Assembly: GCA_019745775.1 (NCBI GenBank)
Contig: JAIESR010000055.1
Location: 1-64,000 of the forward strand
Direction: 5' to 3'
From: Xanthobacteraceae bacterium
GTDB taxonomy: Bacteria > Pseudomonadota > Alphaproteobacteria > Rhizobiales > Xanthobacteraceae
DNA length: 64,000 nucleotides
Positions 54,866 to 64,000 of the stretch are shown here, piece by piece (the stretch's first letter is position 1; every line of letters begins with the position of its first letter). A model generated the notes under the pieces. The model worked only from the letters and a program-made list of their open reading frames with translations. It was not told the DNA's origin and searched no databases. The position numbers and the translations under genes were made by a program.

Positions 54866-55692
54866 CCCCGGCGCACCTCGCGCTGGAATACGTCGAGGCA
54901 ATGCGCCTTGGTGGTGATGAAGTCCGGCTCCGACAGCGTGGCGTCTGCGCGGGGACGCGCGGCATGGAACGGCACATCGTCGGCGATCTGCGCGGGACCC
55001 CTGGATAGCAGCAGAATCCGGTCGGCGAGATAGACAGCCTCCTCGAGGTCATGCGACACCAGCATCGTGGTGGTGCCGGTCTCCATGAAGATGCGCTGGA
55101 GCTGTTCGCGCATGAACAGCGTCATCTCGTAGTCGAGCGCCGAGAATGGCTCGTCGAGGAACAGGATTTCCGGTTCAACCACCAGAGCCCGCATGATGGA
55201 GATAAGCTGCTGTTGACCGCCTGACATCTCGTAGGGGTAGCGTTTGAGGTCGATCTTCACACCAAGATGTGCAACGAGCTTTTCGACCCGGGCGCGGCGC
55301 TCCGCCTTGGGCTGCTTCATCAGCTTGAGCGGATATTCGATGTTGTCGATCGAACGCAGCCAGGGAAACAGCGCCTCGCGGTAATTCTGGAAAACATATC
55401 CGAACCTGATAGCGCGCAGCGGCTTTCCGTCGAATAAGATCTCGCCCGCATCGGCGGGAATCAGCCCGGCGATGATGTTTATAAGGGTACTCTTGCCGCA
55501 GCCATTGGGCCCGAACACCGAGATGAGCTTGCCCCGCGGAATATCGAGATCGAAGCGCTCGTAGATCGACGCGTTACCGAAACGCTTGGTGAGACCGCGG
55601 ACGGTCACGTGCGGGGCGGTCGGCGCGGCGGAAGGCGCGCTGCTTGGCACGCCTTCGGTTGCGAGTCGCGTTCGGACCGCGCCGTCGGCCAT
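54862..55692 (-). CDS. ABC transporter ATP-binding protein (NitT/TauT type)
   Basis: A 276-residue ATPase. Walker A is GPNGCGKST near residue 60, the signature MSGGQQQLISIMRAL, Walker B ILFLDEPFSALD and the switch His in LVSHDLEEAVYLADRILLLS. The first 28 residues are Ala/Pro/Ser-rich and not conserved. It lies 4 bases after the binding-protein gene. A standard energy subunit for the permease. Confidence 0.93.
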   Translation of the reverse strand: MADGAVRTRLATEGVPSSAPSAAPTAPHVTVRGLTKRFGNASIYERFDLDIPRGKLISVFGPNGCGKSTLINIIAGLIPADAGEILFDGKPLRAIRFGYVFQNYREALFPWLRSIDNIEYPLKLMKQPKAERRARVEKLVAHLGVKIDLKRYPYEMSGGQQQLISIMRALVVEPEILFLDEPFSALDYEMTLFMREQLQRIFMETGTTTMLVSHDLEEAVYLADRILLLSRGPAQIADDVPFHAARPRADATLSEPDFITTKAHCLDVFQREVRRG

Positions 55693-55696
55693 GGCG

Positions 55697-56671
55697 TCAG
55701 AAGGCCTTCAGATACCGGGTCACGTCGATCGGCTTCTCGAGCGTCCCGGACTGGACCGAAAAGTCGATGAACTTCTGGTAGTCTGCCTTGTCCTTGGCGG
55801 TCAGGTCCTTCGCCATGAAATAGCGAATCATCGGCACGGTTTCGACGACGTCAGGCGGTGTGAACGTGTTCTTGAGGAGATGCTTGCGGGCCTCGGCCGG
55901 GTTGTTGTTGATCAGATCAACGGCTTTGCCCCAGGCGAGCGCGAAACGCCGGGCGACGTCGGGCCTCTTATTGATGAAGTCGCTGGTCAGCGCCGCACCG
56001 CCAACAAAAGCATTGGCGTTCGGATCGCCGAGGATGTACTTGGCGATGACGCCGGCTTCAAGGGTGGTGGCAACGCCCAGCTGCCGCATGGTCGATGCGT
56101 TTGGCTCCAGCGTGTAGCCCGCATCGAACGTGCCGGCGGTCATCGCATTGACGTGCTGCCCCATGTCGAGCTGGTCGAGCGTGTAATCGCCGTCCTTCAA
56201 TCCGGCGGCAGCGAGCGCGGCCTTCGCCATCGAGACGTTGGCGGGACCGGGCGCAGACATGATCTTCTTGCCCTTGAGGTCGGCCAGCGATTTCGCCGCG
56301 AGGCCCTTGCGGACAACGAACTGCTCCATCTGGTACTTCTGGTTCTGGCTGTTGATCGAGATGTACATGGCGACGCCCGGCTTCTTGATGTTGGCGTTCA
56401 TGCCTTCGATCGTCACCAGCACGGCCGACGCATCGATTTGATTGCCGATCATCGCGGCGACGTTCGGCGGTCCGCCGATCAGCCGGACCATTTCAGCGTC
56501 GATTTGCTGCTCCTTGAAGTAGCCCTTTTCGAGAGCGACGAAGTACGGCAGAGTCGAACTGACCGGGAAGACGCCGACTCTCACCTTGTCCTGCGCGGCC
56601 GCCGGCCCGACAGCAAGAGCGATGGCGAAGCCGGACAACAGACCCACGACGCTGCGTTTGTGCATACCCAT
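55697..56671 (-). CDS. ABC transporter substrate-binding protein (NMT1/SsuA type)
   Basis: A 324-residue exported binding protein. The signal is MHKRSVVGLLSGFAIALAVG followed by PAAAQD, and the mature part begins VRVGVFPVSSTLPYFVALEK. ATG 56671 has GGGAGACAGGA upstream; ATG 56665 is the alternative, while ATG 56758 would bury the signal peptide in a long tail. It likely binds a small N-heterocycle or its ring-opened acid, given the amidohydrolase gene next to it. Confidence 0.9.
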   Translation of the reverse strand: MGMHKRSVVGLLSGFAIALAVGPAAAQDKVRVGVFPVSSTLPYFVALEKGYFKEQQIDAEMVRLIGGPPNVAAMIGNQIDASAVLVTIEGMNANIKKPGVAMYISINSQNQKYQMEQFVVRKGLAAKSLADLKGKKIMSAPGPANVSMAKAALAAAGLKDGDYTLDQLDMGQHVNAMTAGTFDAGYTLEPNASTMRQLGVATTLEAGVIAKYILGDPNANAFVGGAALTSDFINKRPDVARRFALAWGKAVDLINNNPAEARKHLLKNTFTPPDVVETVPMIRYFMAKDLTAKDKADYQKFIDFSVQSGTLEKPIDVTRYLKAF

Positions 56672-56754
56672 TTCCTGTCTCCCATCCTTGAATAGGTGCT
56701 TCGGATTGGTCGCATTCCACTTTATCCACTTCATGCAAGGTTTATGCCCATTGC

Positions 56755-57849
56755 TCATTCGCCGGCGTCGATGATGGCGATAACCGGGCCGCCGCCATGC
56801 GGCCCCTGATGCATGGCGTCGACCGAGACGAACACAGCCGGATCGCCGATCGCCGCCGCGGCGACGCCGCCGACTGCGGCCTTCGAATGCCGGTGGTGAT
56901 GCACATCGGAATCGTCGAGCATGATCTGGCGGCGGCCGCGCAGCGTGCCGCGCTTATCGGCCTCGCACTTCATGAAGCAGTTCACCACGCGCCCCTTCAG
57001 GTCGTCCGAACGCGGGCGCTCCGGCAGCTCGAGGCCGGCATTGCGGATCGCATCGTAGATGCCGTCAATGTCGAGCGCGTCGCGCATCACGGCGTGTCCG
57101 ATCCGGTAGCGGCCGCCGGCGCCGGACTTGTTGCCGAGCAGGACAATTTGCGCTTGCGTCAGTTCCACGCCGGAGGAGCAGGAGGCCACGGAAGAGTATA
57201 ATGCGAGGTCTTTGCAGATCTGCTCGGCCTTCGGCATCCTGATCTCGCCGAGCGCTACTGCGATGCCAAGCGCCGTGGTGCCGTTGGACACGCCCATGGA
57301 GTCGTGGACCTCGCAGGCCACGTCATGGCCGCGCTTCTCCGCGTCGATGACCGCATCGATGGTGAGAAGCGGCGTCTTGGTCTGCACGTAATGCACATCC
57401 TTGGGATCGCCGATGCCGGCATCCTTCATGGCGGCCTTCACCGCGTCGGCGACCTTCTCGACCATCGCCGGCCGTCCGATGTCCTCCGGCAAGAGTTCGA
57501 CGCTCATGGCGGTGCCGATCGCAAGCCGCGACTTCGCCGCCGGGCCGGTCCTGGAATTGCTGGCGAACACAGTGGCGTGCGGCGTGATGACGCCGTCGCA
57601 GCCGCCCGACCAAACCATGGGAATTTTGGCAATTTCGGCTTCGCTGCGCCTGCCGCTCTTAAGCAGGACACGTCGGAATGCCTCGTCGGCGAGGATGCGA
57701 GTGAAGTCGTTGACCCCGCCGTTGCCTTCGGTTTTTCCAATGACGGCGATGACCTCGTCCGCCGCGAACTGGCCTTTGGCGATGCAGGCTTCAAGCCCGG
57801 ACGCGTCTTTGACGGTCTTGAGCTCGATCTTCGCGACTTCGATCGCCAT
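56755..57849 (-). CDS. ring-opening amidohydrolase (cyanuric acid hydrolase/barbiturase family)
   Basis: A 364-residue member of the small AtzD/TrzD/barbiturase family, built from three similar domains. Each domain supplies a Lys and a Ser: visible serines are in [38 protein letters not shown] and [20 protein letters not shown], followed by [20 protein letters not shown]. The length matches the family's usual 355-370. It opens a cyclic amide ring such as cyanurate or barbiturate; the neighbours here do not settle which. It precedes the transporter genes and follows hydantoinase B. Confidence 0.88.
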   Translation of the reverse strand: MAIEVAKIELKTVKDASGLEACIAKGQFAADEVIAVIGKTEGNGGVNDFTRILADEAFRRVLLKSGRRSEAEIAKIPMVWSGGCDGVITPHATVFASNSRTGPAAKSRLAIGTAMSVELLPEDIGRPAMVEKVADAVKAAMKDAGIGDPKDVHYVQTKTPLLTIDAVIDAEKRGHDVACEVHDSMGVSNGTTALGIAVALGEIRMPKAEQICKDLALYSSVASCSSGVELTQAQIVLLGNKSGAGGRYRIGHAVMRDALDIDGIYDAIRNAGLELPERPRSDDLKGRVVNCFMKCEADKRGTLRGRRQIMLDDSDVHHHRHSKAAVGGVAAAAIGDPAVFVSVDAMHQGPHGGGPVIAIIDAGE

Positions 57850-57851
57850 TC

Positions 57852-59738
57852 CTACACTCCGGCCTTCATGCGCGGCTTGGCCTGGCCGCTCAACATCACA
57901 TCGTATCCTGGTCCGCGGTCGATCATCGCAGGCGTTCTGTCGCGCTTGTCCCTCATGGACTGCCGCAGCTTTGTCGTTGCGACCGAATCGATCGCGTCGC
58001 CCGCCATGACGACGCCGTAGTCGTTCCGCGCGGCCCGGGGCGACACCTTACCTTCGATCACGTCGCGCTGGACCAGCTCCAGCTCCCGCTCCAGCGGATC
58101 GCCCCAGCCGCCGCCGCCGGTGGTCACAACCCGCACGATCTGGCCGGCGAGCACCGGTTCGCCATCGACCAGGCCGCCGAGATCGGCGGCCGCGCCCAGC
58201 GTATCGACGGTGACGCAGAACGGCTGGCCGGCCTTGCCTCCGTTCAGCCCGTAGCAGCCCAGCCGGACGCGGTCCGCCGTGACGATGGTCCGGCAATCGA
58301 CCAGTGCCCGGTAGTGCTTCTCATAGCCGAGTCCGCCGCGACGTTTTCCCGCGCCGCCCGAGTCGGTGCGCAGCGCAAGCTTCTCCACCAGCAGCGGGAA
58401 GCGAGTCTCGGTGAACTCCGCCGGCTGGTTGCGAGAATCGGGAACGATGTGGATCGCGTCGTTGCCGTCGGCATAATAGCGGCCGCCCGAGCCGCCGCCC
58501 AGCACCTCGCGTGACAGGAATGGCTTGCCGTTCGCGTCTTGGCCGAAAAAACCGGTGTAGCGGATGGTTTCCTGGTCGGCCGGCATGCGGCCCTCAACCG
58601 CCTGGGCGACAACGCCGGCGAGCAGTCCGAGGCAGCGCAGTAGAACGAAGGATCTCGCGTTAGTGGCGGCTGGCCACTCCGGCGTGATCAGCGTGCCCTT
58701 CGGCGGGAATACCACATCGAAGATCTCGCAGACGCCCTCGTTGACGTGAATCTCGGCTGCACGCTCAGGTGTGTCGGCGAGATTGCGCAGGATCGGCGCA
58801 ATCCATTTCACCAGAAACGCGCCGCCGGCGTAGTCCGCCGGCCAGTTGATCGGCCCGGTTGACTGCGGATCGGTGCCGGTAAAGTCGAGTGTGATGCGCC
58901 CGCCCTTCTTTATCATCTTCAATTTGAGCTTATGCAGCTTAGGATCGGTGACGCCGTCGTGCTCGACGTAATCCTCCCAGACGTACTCGCCGTCGGCGAT
59001 CTTCGGCAGCAACTCGTTGCGGTAGATGTCGCGGCATCTGTCTAGGATGGCCTGGAAGCATGCCTCGACAGTGTCGCGACCGAAGCGGTCGAACAGCGAC
59101 TCCATCCGCTTCGCGCCCATGATGCAGGCCTGCACCTCGCTGTCGAGATCGGCGGCGAGCATCTCCGGGACGCGGGTGTTGCGTTTGACGATGGTGAGCA
59201 CCGCCTCGTTCCGCTCGCCGGCGTCGTAGAGTTTGATCGGGGGGATCGCGAGCCCCTCCTCGAACACGGTGACAGCGGTTCCCGGCATAGAGCCCGGCAC
59301 GCGCCCGCCGATGTCGTCGTGGTGGCCGAACGCTTGGATGTAGGCAACGACCTCGCCGTCATGGAACACCGGCACGGTGCTGCACAGGTCGGGCAGGTGG
59401 CCGATGCTGCCTTCGGTCAGATAGGTGTCGTTCATCAGGAATACGTCGCCCGGCCGCATGGTCTCGGGCGGAAAGTCCCGCGCCACCGCGTTCGGCATCG
59501 CCGAATAGGAACGCCCGGTCAGCTTGCGGCAATAGCGGTCGAACAGGCCGACCCGGTAGTCGTGCGCCTCGCGGATCATCGGGCTGCGGGCGGTGCGCTC
59601 GATAGCGTATTCGATTTCGGCCTCGATCGAGTTGAGCGTGCCCTCGACGATCTGCAGCACGATCGGATCGACCGGCAGCGCCGCGCGCTGCGGCGCGGCC
59701 GGCCAGGGATGTTTCGCGGTGGTCGCGGGAGGGTTCAT
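57852..59738 (-). CDS. hyuB: hydantoinase B/oxoprolinase-family subunit
   Basis: A 628-residue HyuB-type subunit. Landmarks are [20 protein letters not shown] at the start, [36 protein letters not shown] with metal-site residues, and a Gly-rich [23 protein letters not shown] 59738 overlaps the hyuA stop (ATGA). With HyuA it forms an ATP-dependent enzyme that opens lactam or hydantoin-type rings or carboxylates ketones. The last 60 residues are basic and poorly conserved. Confidence 0.92.
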   Translation of the reverse strand: MNPPATTAKHPWPAAPQRAALPVDPIVLQIVEGTLNSIEAEIEYAIERTARSPMIREAHDYRVGLFDRYCRKLTGRSYSAMPNAVARDFPPETMRPGDVFLMNDTYLTEGSIGHLPDLCSTVPVFHDGEVVAYIQAFGHHDDIGGRVPGSMPGTAVTVFEEGLAIPPIKLYDAGERNEAVLTIVKRNTRVPEMLAADLDSEVQACIMGAKRMESLFDRFGRDTVEACFQAILDRCRDIYRNELLPKIADGEYVWEDYVEHDGVTDPKLHKLKLKMIKKGGRITLDFTGTDPQSTGPINWPADYAGGAFLVKWIAPILRNLADTPERAAEIHVNEGVCEIFDVVFPPKGTLITPEWPAATNARSFVLLRCLGLLAGVVAQAVEGRMPADQETIRYTGFFGQDANGKPFLSREVLGGGSGGRYYADGNDAIHIVPDSRNQPAEFTETRFPLLVEKLALRTDSGGAGKRRGGLGYEKHYRALVDCRTIVTADRVRLGCYGLNGGKAGQPFCVTVDTLGAAADLGGLVDGEPVLAGQIVRVVTTGGGGWGDPLERELELVQRDVIEGKVSPRAARNDYGVVMAGDAIDSVATTKLRQSMRDKRDRTPAMIDRGPGYDVMLSGQAKPRMKAGV

Positions 59739-61831
59739 GATGTCACCTCCGCAGGGCGCCGGCTCGAGCGGACGATCAGCACGCCGTGTGGATCCACTTC
59801 GAGATATTGGCCGGGGAACACCACCGTGGTCGAACCGAACTCCTCGACGATCGCCGGCCCGTCCAGCCGGAATCCCGCCAGCAGAGCGCCACGGTCGTAG
59901 ATCGGCGTGTCGCGATATGCGCCGTCGAAATACACTGGCCGCACTGACTTGCGGGCGAGCGTCGCGCCGTCGCGCTTGGGGAGCTTGGGGATGTCCGGCC
60001 GTTCGATCAGGCCGAAGCCGGAGACGCAGAAGTTCACCACTTCGACCTTCTGCTGGCCCGCGTAGTTGTAGCCGAAGGTGCGCTTGTGCGCGGCATGAAA
60101 CGCGTCGATCAGCGACGCGAGGAAGCTCGCGTTCACCGCGCCGCCTGGCGCCGGTACGCGGACCTCCATCGACTGTCCAGCGTAGCGCACGTCGGCCTCG
60201 CGCACGAGCCGCATCCGCGAACGCTCGATGCCGTCGCGGGCGAGCGTCTCGATCGCCTCCTGCTCCAGCCGGGTGTAGATCGCGGCGATGGCGGACAGGT
60301 CGATGCCGTCCTGGTGCATTACCTTGGTGACGATCTGGTCGGTGCGCCAGTCCACGGCGAGCAGTCCGAACGCGGAGAGGTTGCCCGGATTGGGCGGCAC
60401 GATGCAGGCCTGCATGTTGAGCAGGTCCATTACTGCGGGCGATTGTGCGGGTCCCGCGCCTCCGAACGACAGCAGCGCGAAGCCGCGCGGGTCGATGCCG
60501 CGCTGGATCGTCATCTGGCGGATCGCGTTGGCCTGGTTCCAATTGGCGATCTCGATGATGCCGCTCGCGAGCTGCTCGACGCTCATGTTGCCGGGCAGGC
60601 GCGTGGCGATCGCAACGATTCCAGCGCGGGACCGCTCGACGTTGAGCGCGATGCCGCCGCCGATAAGCGCCGCGGGGATGCGGCCGAGCACCAGGTTGGC
60701 GTCGGTGATGGTCGGCTCGTTGCCGCCGTTCGGGTAGCACATCGGCCCGGGATCGGCGCCAGCGCTTTTCGGACCGACCTTGAGATGGCCCTCGCGGGTG
60801 ATCCACGCGATCGAGCCGCCGCCGGTGCCGATGGTCTCGATGTCAATCATCGGGATGCGCACCGGGAAAGCGCCGACCGCGCCGCCGTTCGTCACATGCG
60901 GCCTGCCGCCTTCGATCAGGCAGAGATCGGTAGAGGTGCCGCCGGCGTCGAGGGTGACGATGTTCGGGAAGCCGGCCATCTCCGAGATCACCGCGCTGCC
61001 GAGCGCGCCGGCGGCGGGACCGGAGAGCGCGGTGGTGATCGGCTTGCGAACCACCTCGGCGGCGCTCGCCACGCCGCCGCTCGACTGCATCACAAGGAAT
61101 GGCTTGTCCTTGAGGTCGCCGAGTTCGTCGTGCACGCGGCGCAGGTAGCGCTCCATGTGCGGCTTGACGAAGGCGTCGACCAGCGTGGTCACGGCACGCT
61201 CGTATTCGCGATACTCCGGCAGCACCTCACAGGACAGCGACAGCGCGCACTCGGGATATTCCTCTGCGACGATCTCGGCGACGCGGCGCTCGTGCGCGTC
61301 GTTGGCATAGGAGTGCAACAGGCAGACACCGACCGCGCGGATTCCGTGATCGCGGAAGAATCGCGCGGCCTGCCGGACGCTGGCCTCGTCCAGCGCCCGC
61401 AACTCCCGGCCCTTGAAATCGAGCCGGCCGCCCGCTTCGCGGACGAAGCGCAGCGGTACGATGCGGTCCGGCTTCACCCAGAAATACGAATTGCCATAGC
61501 CCTCGGGCACCGACTGGCGCGCGATCTCCAGGATGTGGCGGAAGCCTTCGGTGACGATCAATCCAAGCGAGTCGATCTGACCCTGGAGCAGCGCGTTGGT
61601 CGCAACCGTGGTGCCGTGCGCCATTCCCGCCACACTTGCCGGCGTGCCGCCGACCTGGTCGAGGATTTCCCGGACGCCGCGTACCAACGCGATGCCGGGA
61701 TTGGCCGGAGTGCTGGCAACCTTGGTCACCGCGATGGCGCCGGTCGTGGTATCGACGGAGACGATATCGGTGAAAGTGCCGCCGGTGTCGATGCCGACCC
61801 GGTATCGCGCCTGACGACTGGCCTGTGCCAT
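59735..61831 (-). CDS. hyuA: hydantoinase A/oxoprolinase-family subunit
   Basis: A 698-residue ATP-binding subunit. RYRVGIDTGGTFTDIVSVD is the actin-like phosphate loop; HGTTVATNALLQGQ, MQSSGGVASAAEVVRKPITT and IVTLDAGGTSTDLCLIEGG are further nucleotide contacts. ATG 61831 begins the conserved region; the frame extends upstream without homology. It phosphorylates the substrate amide so that HyuB can hydrolyse it. It heads the operon, with the LysR gene upstream on the same strand. Confidence 0.92.
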   Translation of the reverse strand: MAQASRQARYRVGIDTGGTFTDIVSVDTTTGAIAVTKVASTPANPGIALVRGVREILDQVGGTPASVAGMAHGTTVATNALLQGQIDSLGLIVTEGFRHILEIARQSVPEGYGNSYFWVKPDRIVPLRFVREAGGRLDFKGRELRALDEASVRQAARFFRDHGIRAVGVCLLHSYANDAHERRVAEIVAEEYPECALSLSCEVLPEYREYERAVTTLVDAFVKPHMERYLRRVHDELGDLKDKPFLVMQSSGGVASAAEVVRKPITTALSGPAAGALGSAVISEMAGFPNIVTLDAGGTSTDLCLIEGGRPHVTNGGAVGAFPVRIPMIDIETIGTGGGSIAWITREGHLKVGPKSAGADPGPMCYPNGGNEPTITDANLVLGRIPAALIGGGIALNVERSRAGIVAIATRLPGNMSVEQLASGIIEIANWNQANAIRQMTIQRGIDPRGFALLSFGGAGPAQSPAVMDLLNMQACIVPPNPGNLSAFGLLAVDWRTDQIVTKVMHQDGIDLSAIAAIYTRLEQEAIETLARDGIERSRMRLVREADVRYAGQSMEVRVPAPGGAVNASFLASLIDAFHAAHKRTFGYNYAGQQKVEVVNFCVSGFGLIERPDIPKLPKRDGATLARKSVRPVYFDGAYRDTPIYDRGALLAGFRLDGPAIVEEFGSTTVVFPGQYLEVDPHGVLIVRSSRRPAEVTS

Positions 61832-61853
61832 AGGCGTCTGGTTCCGGTGGTCA

Positions 61854-61881
61854 AAAATCGCGATTCCAAAATCGCGATTCC
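61854..61881. repeat. 14-base tandem duplication upstream of hyuA
   Basis: AAAATCGCGATTCC occurs twice with no gap. Each copy contains the palindrome AATCGCGATT. The pair lies 23 bases before the hyuA ATG. Two adjacent dyads at a promoter suit dimer binding by a LysR-type regulator, but they could also be a replication-slippage duplication. Confidence 0.6.
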
Positions 61882-61996
61882 AACAGACGCGACGCCGGCC
61901 AAGGCCGGGCTCGCGATCTCGCTTGGAATTATGGGTGGCCGCCCGGCGGCAAGTCAAAACCTGTTTGGCGATGCTATCATCGGAAAAACCGATGGC

Positions 61997-62890
61997 TCAG
62001 TCCTTCAGCGCGTCGCGGAGCGCGGCGAGATAGCCCTCCTTGCGGCGCGCCAACGGCTGGCGGCGGCGAAACAGGCTGAGCGCTACGGTCCGCTTCGGTA
62101 CAATCGGCAGAGTCCTGAGCGCGCCGAGCGCAACCTCGTTGTCAGCGCAGGCCCGTGGCACGATCGCAATCCCCGAGCCCGACTGTACGATTGCCTTCAT
62201 GGTCTCGATGTTGTCGGCAACTGCGAGGACGTCCGGACGAATGCCGAGGTCGGTGAACAGCGAAAGTACCACCTGTCCATAGCCCACTGTAAGCTCGCTC
62301 ATGATGATGGGCTCGCCAACAAGCTTGCCGACGTCAACCGGCTTGCGGCCGCGGGCGAGCGGATGCCTGGGGTGAGCAATCAGCACCATCTCCACCTCGG
62401 TGAGGCGATCGAACACCAACCCGGCGGGCACGCGGTCGGAGTCGGATTCGATCGCGACGCCGGCGTCGAGGCGCTCGTCGTGCAAGTCGTTGAAGATCGA
62501 TTTCGTGGGGGCCGTGAGGACCTCGAGGCGGACGCCGGGCAGGATAGTCCGCAAGTTGCTGAACAGCCGCGGCATGAAGATTTGTGCCATGCCGGAGCCC
62601 ATGCCGATAGTAAGTGTATCGGACGGCGCGCCGCGCAGCCGGCGCGCCGTGTCTGACAAGCTCATTACGTCGCCGACGACGCGCTCAGCCTCATACAGGA
62701 ATGTCCGGCCACGCTCGGTGACCTCGATACCGCGCGACGTGCGGCGGAACAGCGGAAAGCCGATCTCGTCTTCCAGCAACCTGACCTGCTCGCTGACGGC
62801 GGACTGGGAAATGTTGAGGCGGATCGCAGCCTTGGTGAAGCTGCGCTCTCGGGCAACAGCAAGAGTGTATCGGATCTGGCGAAAATCCAC
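61997..62890 (-). CDS. LysR-family regulator
   Basis: A 297-residue LysR protein. The helix-turn-helix is LAVARERSFTKAAIRLNISQ, then SAVSEQVRLLEDEIGFPLFR; the effector domain begins around residue 90 (TLTIGMGSGMAQIFMPRLFS). GTG 62890 gives VDFRQIRYTL, the standard LysR start; the longer frame to 63067 adds an Arg/Pro-rich tail unlike the family. It is encoded upstream of and in the same direction as hyuA, with 165 bases between, and probably activates the N-heterocycle operon. Confidence 0.87.
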   Translation of the reverse strand: MDFRQIRYTLAVARERSFTKAAIRLNISQSAVSEQVRLLEDEIGFPLFRRTSRGIEVTERGRTFLYEAERVVGDVMSLSDTARRLRGAPSDTLTIGMGSGMAQIFMPRLFSNLRTILPGVRLEVLTAPTKSIFNDLHDERLDAGVAIESDSDRVPAGLVFDRLTEVEMVLIAHPRHPLARGRKPVDVGKLVGEPIIMSELTVGYGQVVLSLFTDLGIRPDVLAVADNIETMKAIVQSGSGIAIVPRACADNEVALGALRTLPIVPKRTVALSLFRRRQPLARRKEGYLAALRDALKD

Positions 62891-63534
62891 TTTGGGCCCA
62901 GGGCGAGGTCGAATGCTGCCGCAGCCTGCATCGCCACCGGCAAGCTTTTGGCGGGTTACTTGCCGATTATCGACAACTTTGCGGAAAATTGCGATTCGCA
63001 AATGCCTAGGTTCTGCGACGGCGGGCGGCGCGCGCAGGCTGCGCATCGGCTTGAACGGAGCCGTCACAGAAACCTCTTTGCACCGAAACCGTGGTCCGCG
63101 CGTCAGGCGATGGGGAATTGGCGATGACGATTGCGCGTGGAGTCCCGGTGAGGTGCGCTGGGACGGCCGGTCGGTCAGCGAAGGGTCTGTCTATCGACGT
63201 GTTGAGCGTGTGTCGGTTGTCGCTTTGCCCCTCAGTGCGTCGGCCGGGCTTAGAAGTTGGTGTTGTAGGTACGCGAGGTCGTCGCCGCTGAACGCTGAAA
63301 GGTTGTGAACTGTCTAACCCGCGAGCGTAATGAGCGCGTGGTCGTAGCACTTTGGGGGTATTCGGGCAGACCGAATGATACGAAAGAACGATCGCTGCGC
63401 GGAATAGGCATTCACAGCATATGAGAGTCGCGGTTGCTAATCCCTAAGGCGCGTCAGCCCGCAGATGAATTTCTTGTCTTTGCGCGCCGATCTACCGTTG
63501 TGCCGCTGGCGACAAGGCCAGGGCAAACTGGAGA
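62891..63534. other. intergenic region, no gene seen
   Basis: About 640 bases between the LysR gene and the acidic small protein. Frames on both strands are Arg/Ser-rich, lack ribosome sites and do not resemble known proteins. A promoter for each flanking gene must lie here, but I cannot mark one with confidence. Confidence 0.5.
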
Positions 63535-63825
63535 ATGACAATGACCGATTGGCGAGACCCTGATTTCGAGTTCTCGAAAGACCTCGAGATCGACGTCGAT
63601 GTGGACCTCGAGTTCGATGTGGATGTCGACGTGTACGTGGATATCGACAAGGACGTCAGCATCGACATCTGCAGCGACGTTGATCTCGACGGCAATACGG
63701 CGGAGCTCACGCTCGATGCACAAGCGATTGGCGACGATACGTTGGTGGAGGCCATCGTGTCGGTGCTGACCGTTGACAACGAGATGTCCAGCATCTCGCT
63801 GCATGTGCTCTCGGCGACCGACTAA
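63535..63825 (+). CDS. small acidic Asp/Val-repeat protein
   Basis: A 96-residue, very acidic protein. Residues 16-55 are an alternating Asp/hydrophobic run (DLEIDVDVDLEFDVDVDVYV, then DIDKDVSIDICSDVDLDG), followed by a less biased second half (AELTLDAQAIGDDTLVEAIV). The pattern suggests extended beta strands with one acidic face and could bind calcium or other cations. There is no signal peptide. ATG 63535 or 63541 follows GGAGAATGAC. I know of no family. A terminator about 100 bases downstream supports a real transcript. Confidence 0.6.
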   Translation: MTMTDWRDPDFEFSKDLEIDVDVDLEFDVDVDVYVDIDKDVSIDICSDVDLDGNTAELTLDAQAIGDDTLVEAIVSVLTVDNEMSSISLHVLSATD

Positions 63826-63923
63826 GGCTAAGCGAACCCGAGGAACTCATCTCCCCTAGAGGATGAAAGGCGCACCCCGAGCCCCCCGCGTGACCAGCGC
63901 CTTGTTCCTCGGGAATTCGCGAG

Positions 63924-63960
63924 CCGGCGGCAGCCATCTGGTTGCCGCCGGTTTCTTTTT
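63924..63960 (+). terminator. rho-independent terminator
   Basis: CCGGCGGCA at 63924 pairs perfectly with TGCCGCCGG at 63943 across a 10-base loop, followed by TTTCTTTTT. It is oriented to end plus-strand transcription from the acidic protein gene. This is the only textbook terminator I found in the window. Confidence 0.85.
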
Positions 63961-64000
63961 GCGCATTCCGACCTTGCGATGTGATGAATACAAACGTCTA

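Noticed and set aside
61854-61881. Tandem 14-mer as a CRISPR or satellite array
   Set aside because: There are only two copies with no spacer; nothing else in the window repeats it.
60086-62656. 856-residue open frame on the plus strand
   Set aside because: It is antisense to hyuA and the LysR gene, with His/Arg/Asp-rich composition typical of a complementary frame in high-GC DNA.
63492-63794. Minus-strand Ser/Thr-rich frame opposite the Asp/Val protein
   Set aside because: It is the mirror of a low-complexity repeat (complement of Asp/Val codons), with no ribosome site; the plus-strand gene has a terminator and a normal second half.

Overview
This 64 kb window is high-GC chromosomal DNA, most likely from an alphaproteobacterium of the Hyphomicrobiales (Bradyrhizobium, Rhodopseudomonas or Pseudolabrys-like). 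The reasons are the gene content and order (nar with a NarK1-NarK2 fusion, a complete Sox set, an aerobic 2-aminobenzoyl-CoA pathway, and Bug/TctC binding proteins), the FixK/FNR-type boxes, and the frequent use of GTG and TTG starts. No tRNA, rRNA or CRISPR array was recognised. All calls come from reading the sequence and recalling family features; no database search was run.

Left edge to 15.1 kb: two decayed genes (a PRC-barrel gene and an integrase-type transposase) are followed by a small stress operon (DUF6455 protein and universal stress protein). Then comes a nitrate respiration block: nnrS, a possible DUF2478 remnant, a fused narK1-narK2 transporter, narGHJI, a PpiC-type prolyl isomerase and two small genes of unknown function. 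Two TTGA-N6-TCAA boxes sit upstream of nnrS and narK, so low-oxygen control by an FNR/FixK-type protein is likely.

15.4-27.9 kb: a complete thiosulfate oxidation cluster in four divergent blocks. These are soxYZBCD plus a small cytochrome c, flavoprotein soxF and a GlcG-like protein (minus strand); soxAX plus a Tat-exported DsrE-like protein (plus); soxVW (minus); and soxS, soxR and a YeeE/YedE (SoxT-like) permease (plus). SoxA and SoxD each have a single haem site. SoxR carries the cysteine pair expected of a sulfane-sulfur sensor.

27.9-39.8 kb: two broken TctC genes, then a GntR-controlled catabolic module. It contains an isoquinoline-oxidoreductase-type molybdenum hydroxylase pair, an aspartate-dehydrogenase-like enzyme, an RraA-type aldolase/decarboxylase, an intact TctC, two VOC proteins, a fumarylacetoacetate-hydrolase-family enzyme, an exported ATZ/TRZ-type amidohydrolase and an ABC binding protein. 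This set fits ring hydroxylation, ring cleavage and hydrolysis of an unidentified, probably N-containing, aromatic. I know of no characterised pathway with this set, which makes it the main candidate for something undescribed. The large hydroxylase subunit has Gln where the family normally has its catalytic Glu.

39.8-44.8 kb: a gene-poor, partly AT-rich stretch with two genes of unknown function, a truncated IS3-type transposase and an exported YtcJ-like amidohydrolase.

44.8-52.4 kb: a tightly coupled operon for aerobic anthranilate breakdown through CoA thioesters: monooxygenase/reductase, SDR, MarR regulator, enoyl-CoA hydratase, acyl-CoA dehydrogenase, CoA ligase and a RidA protein. A strong nested palindrome lies upstream.

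52.7-62.9 kb: a second N-heterocycle operon: LysR regulator, ATP-dependent hydantoinase A and B, a cyanuric acid hydrolase/barbiturase-type ring-opening amidohydrolase, a NitT-type ABC transporter and an amidase. The window ends with a small, very acidic Asp/Val-repeat protein and a clear rho-independent terminator.
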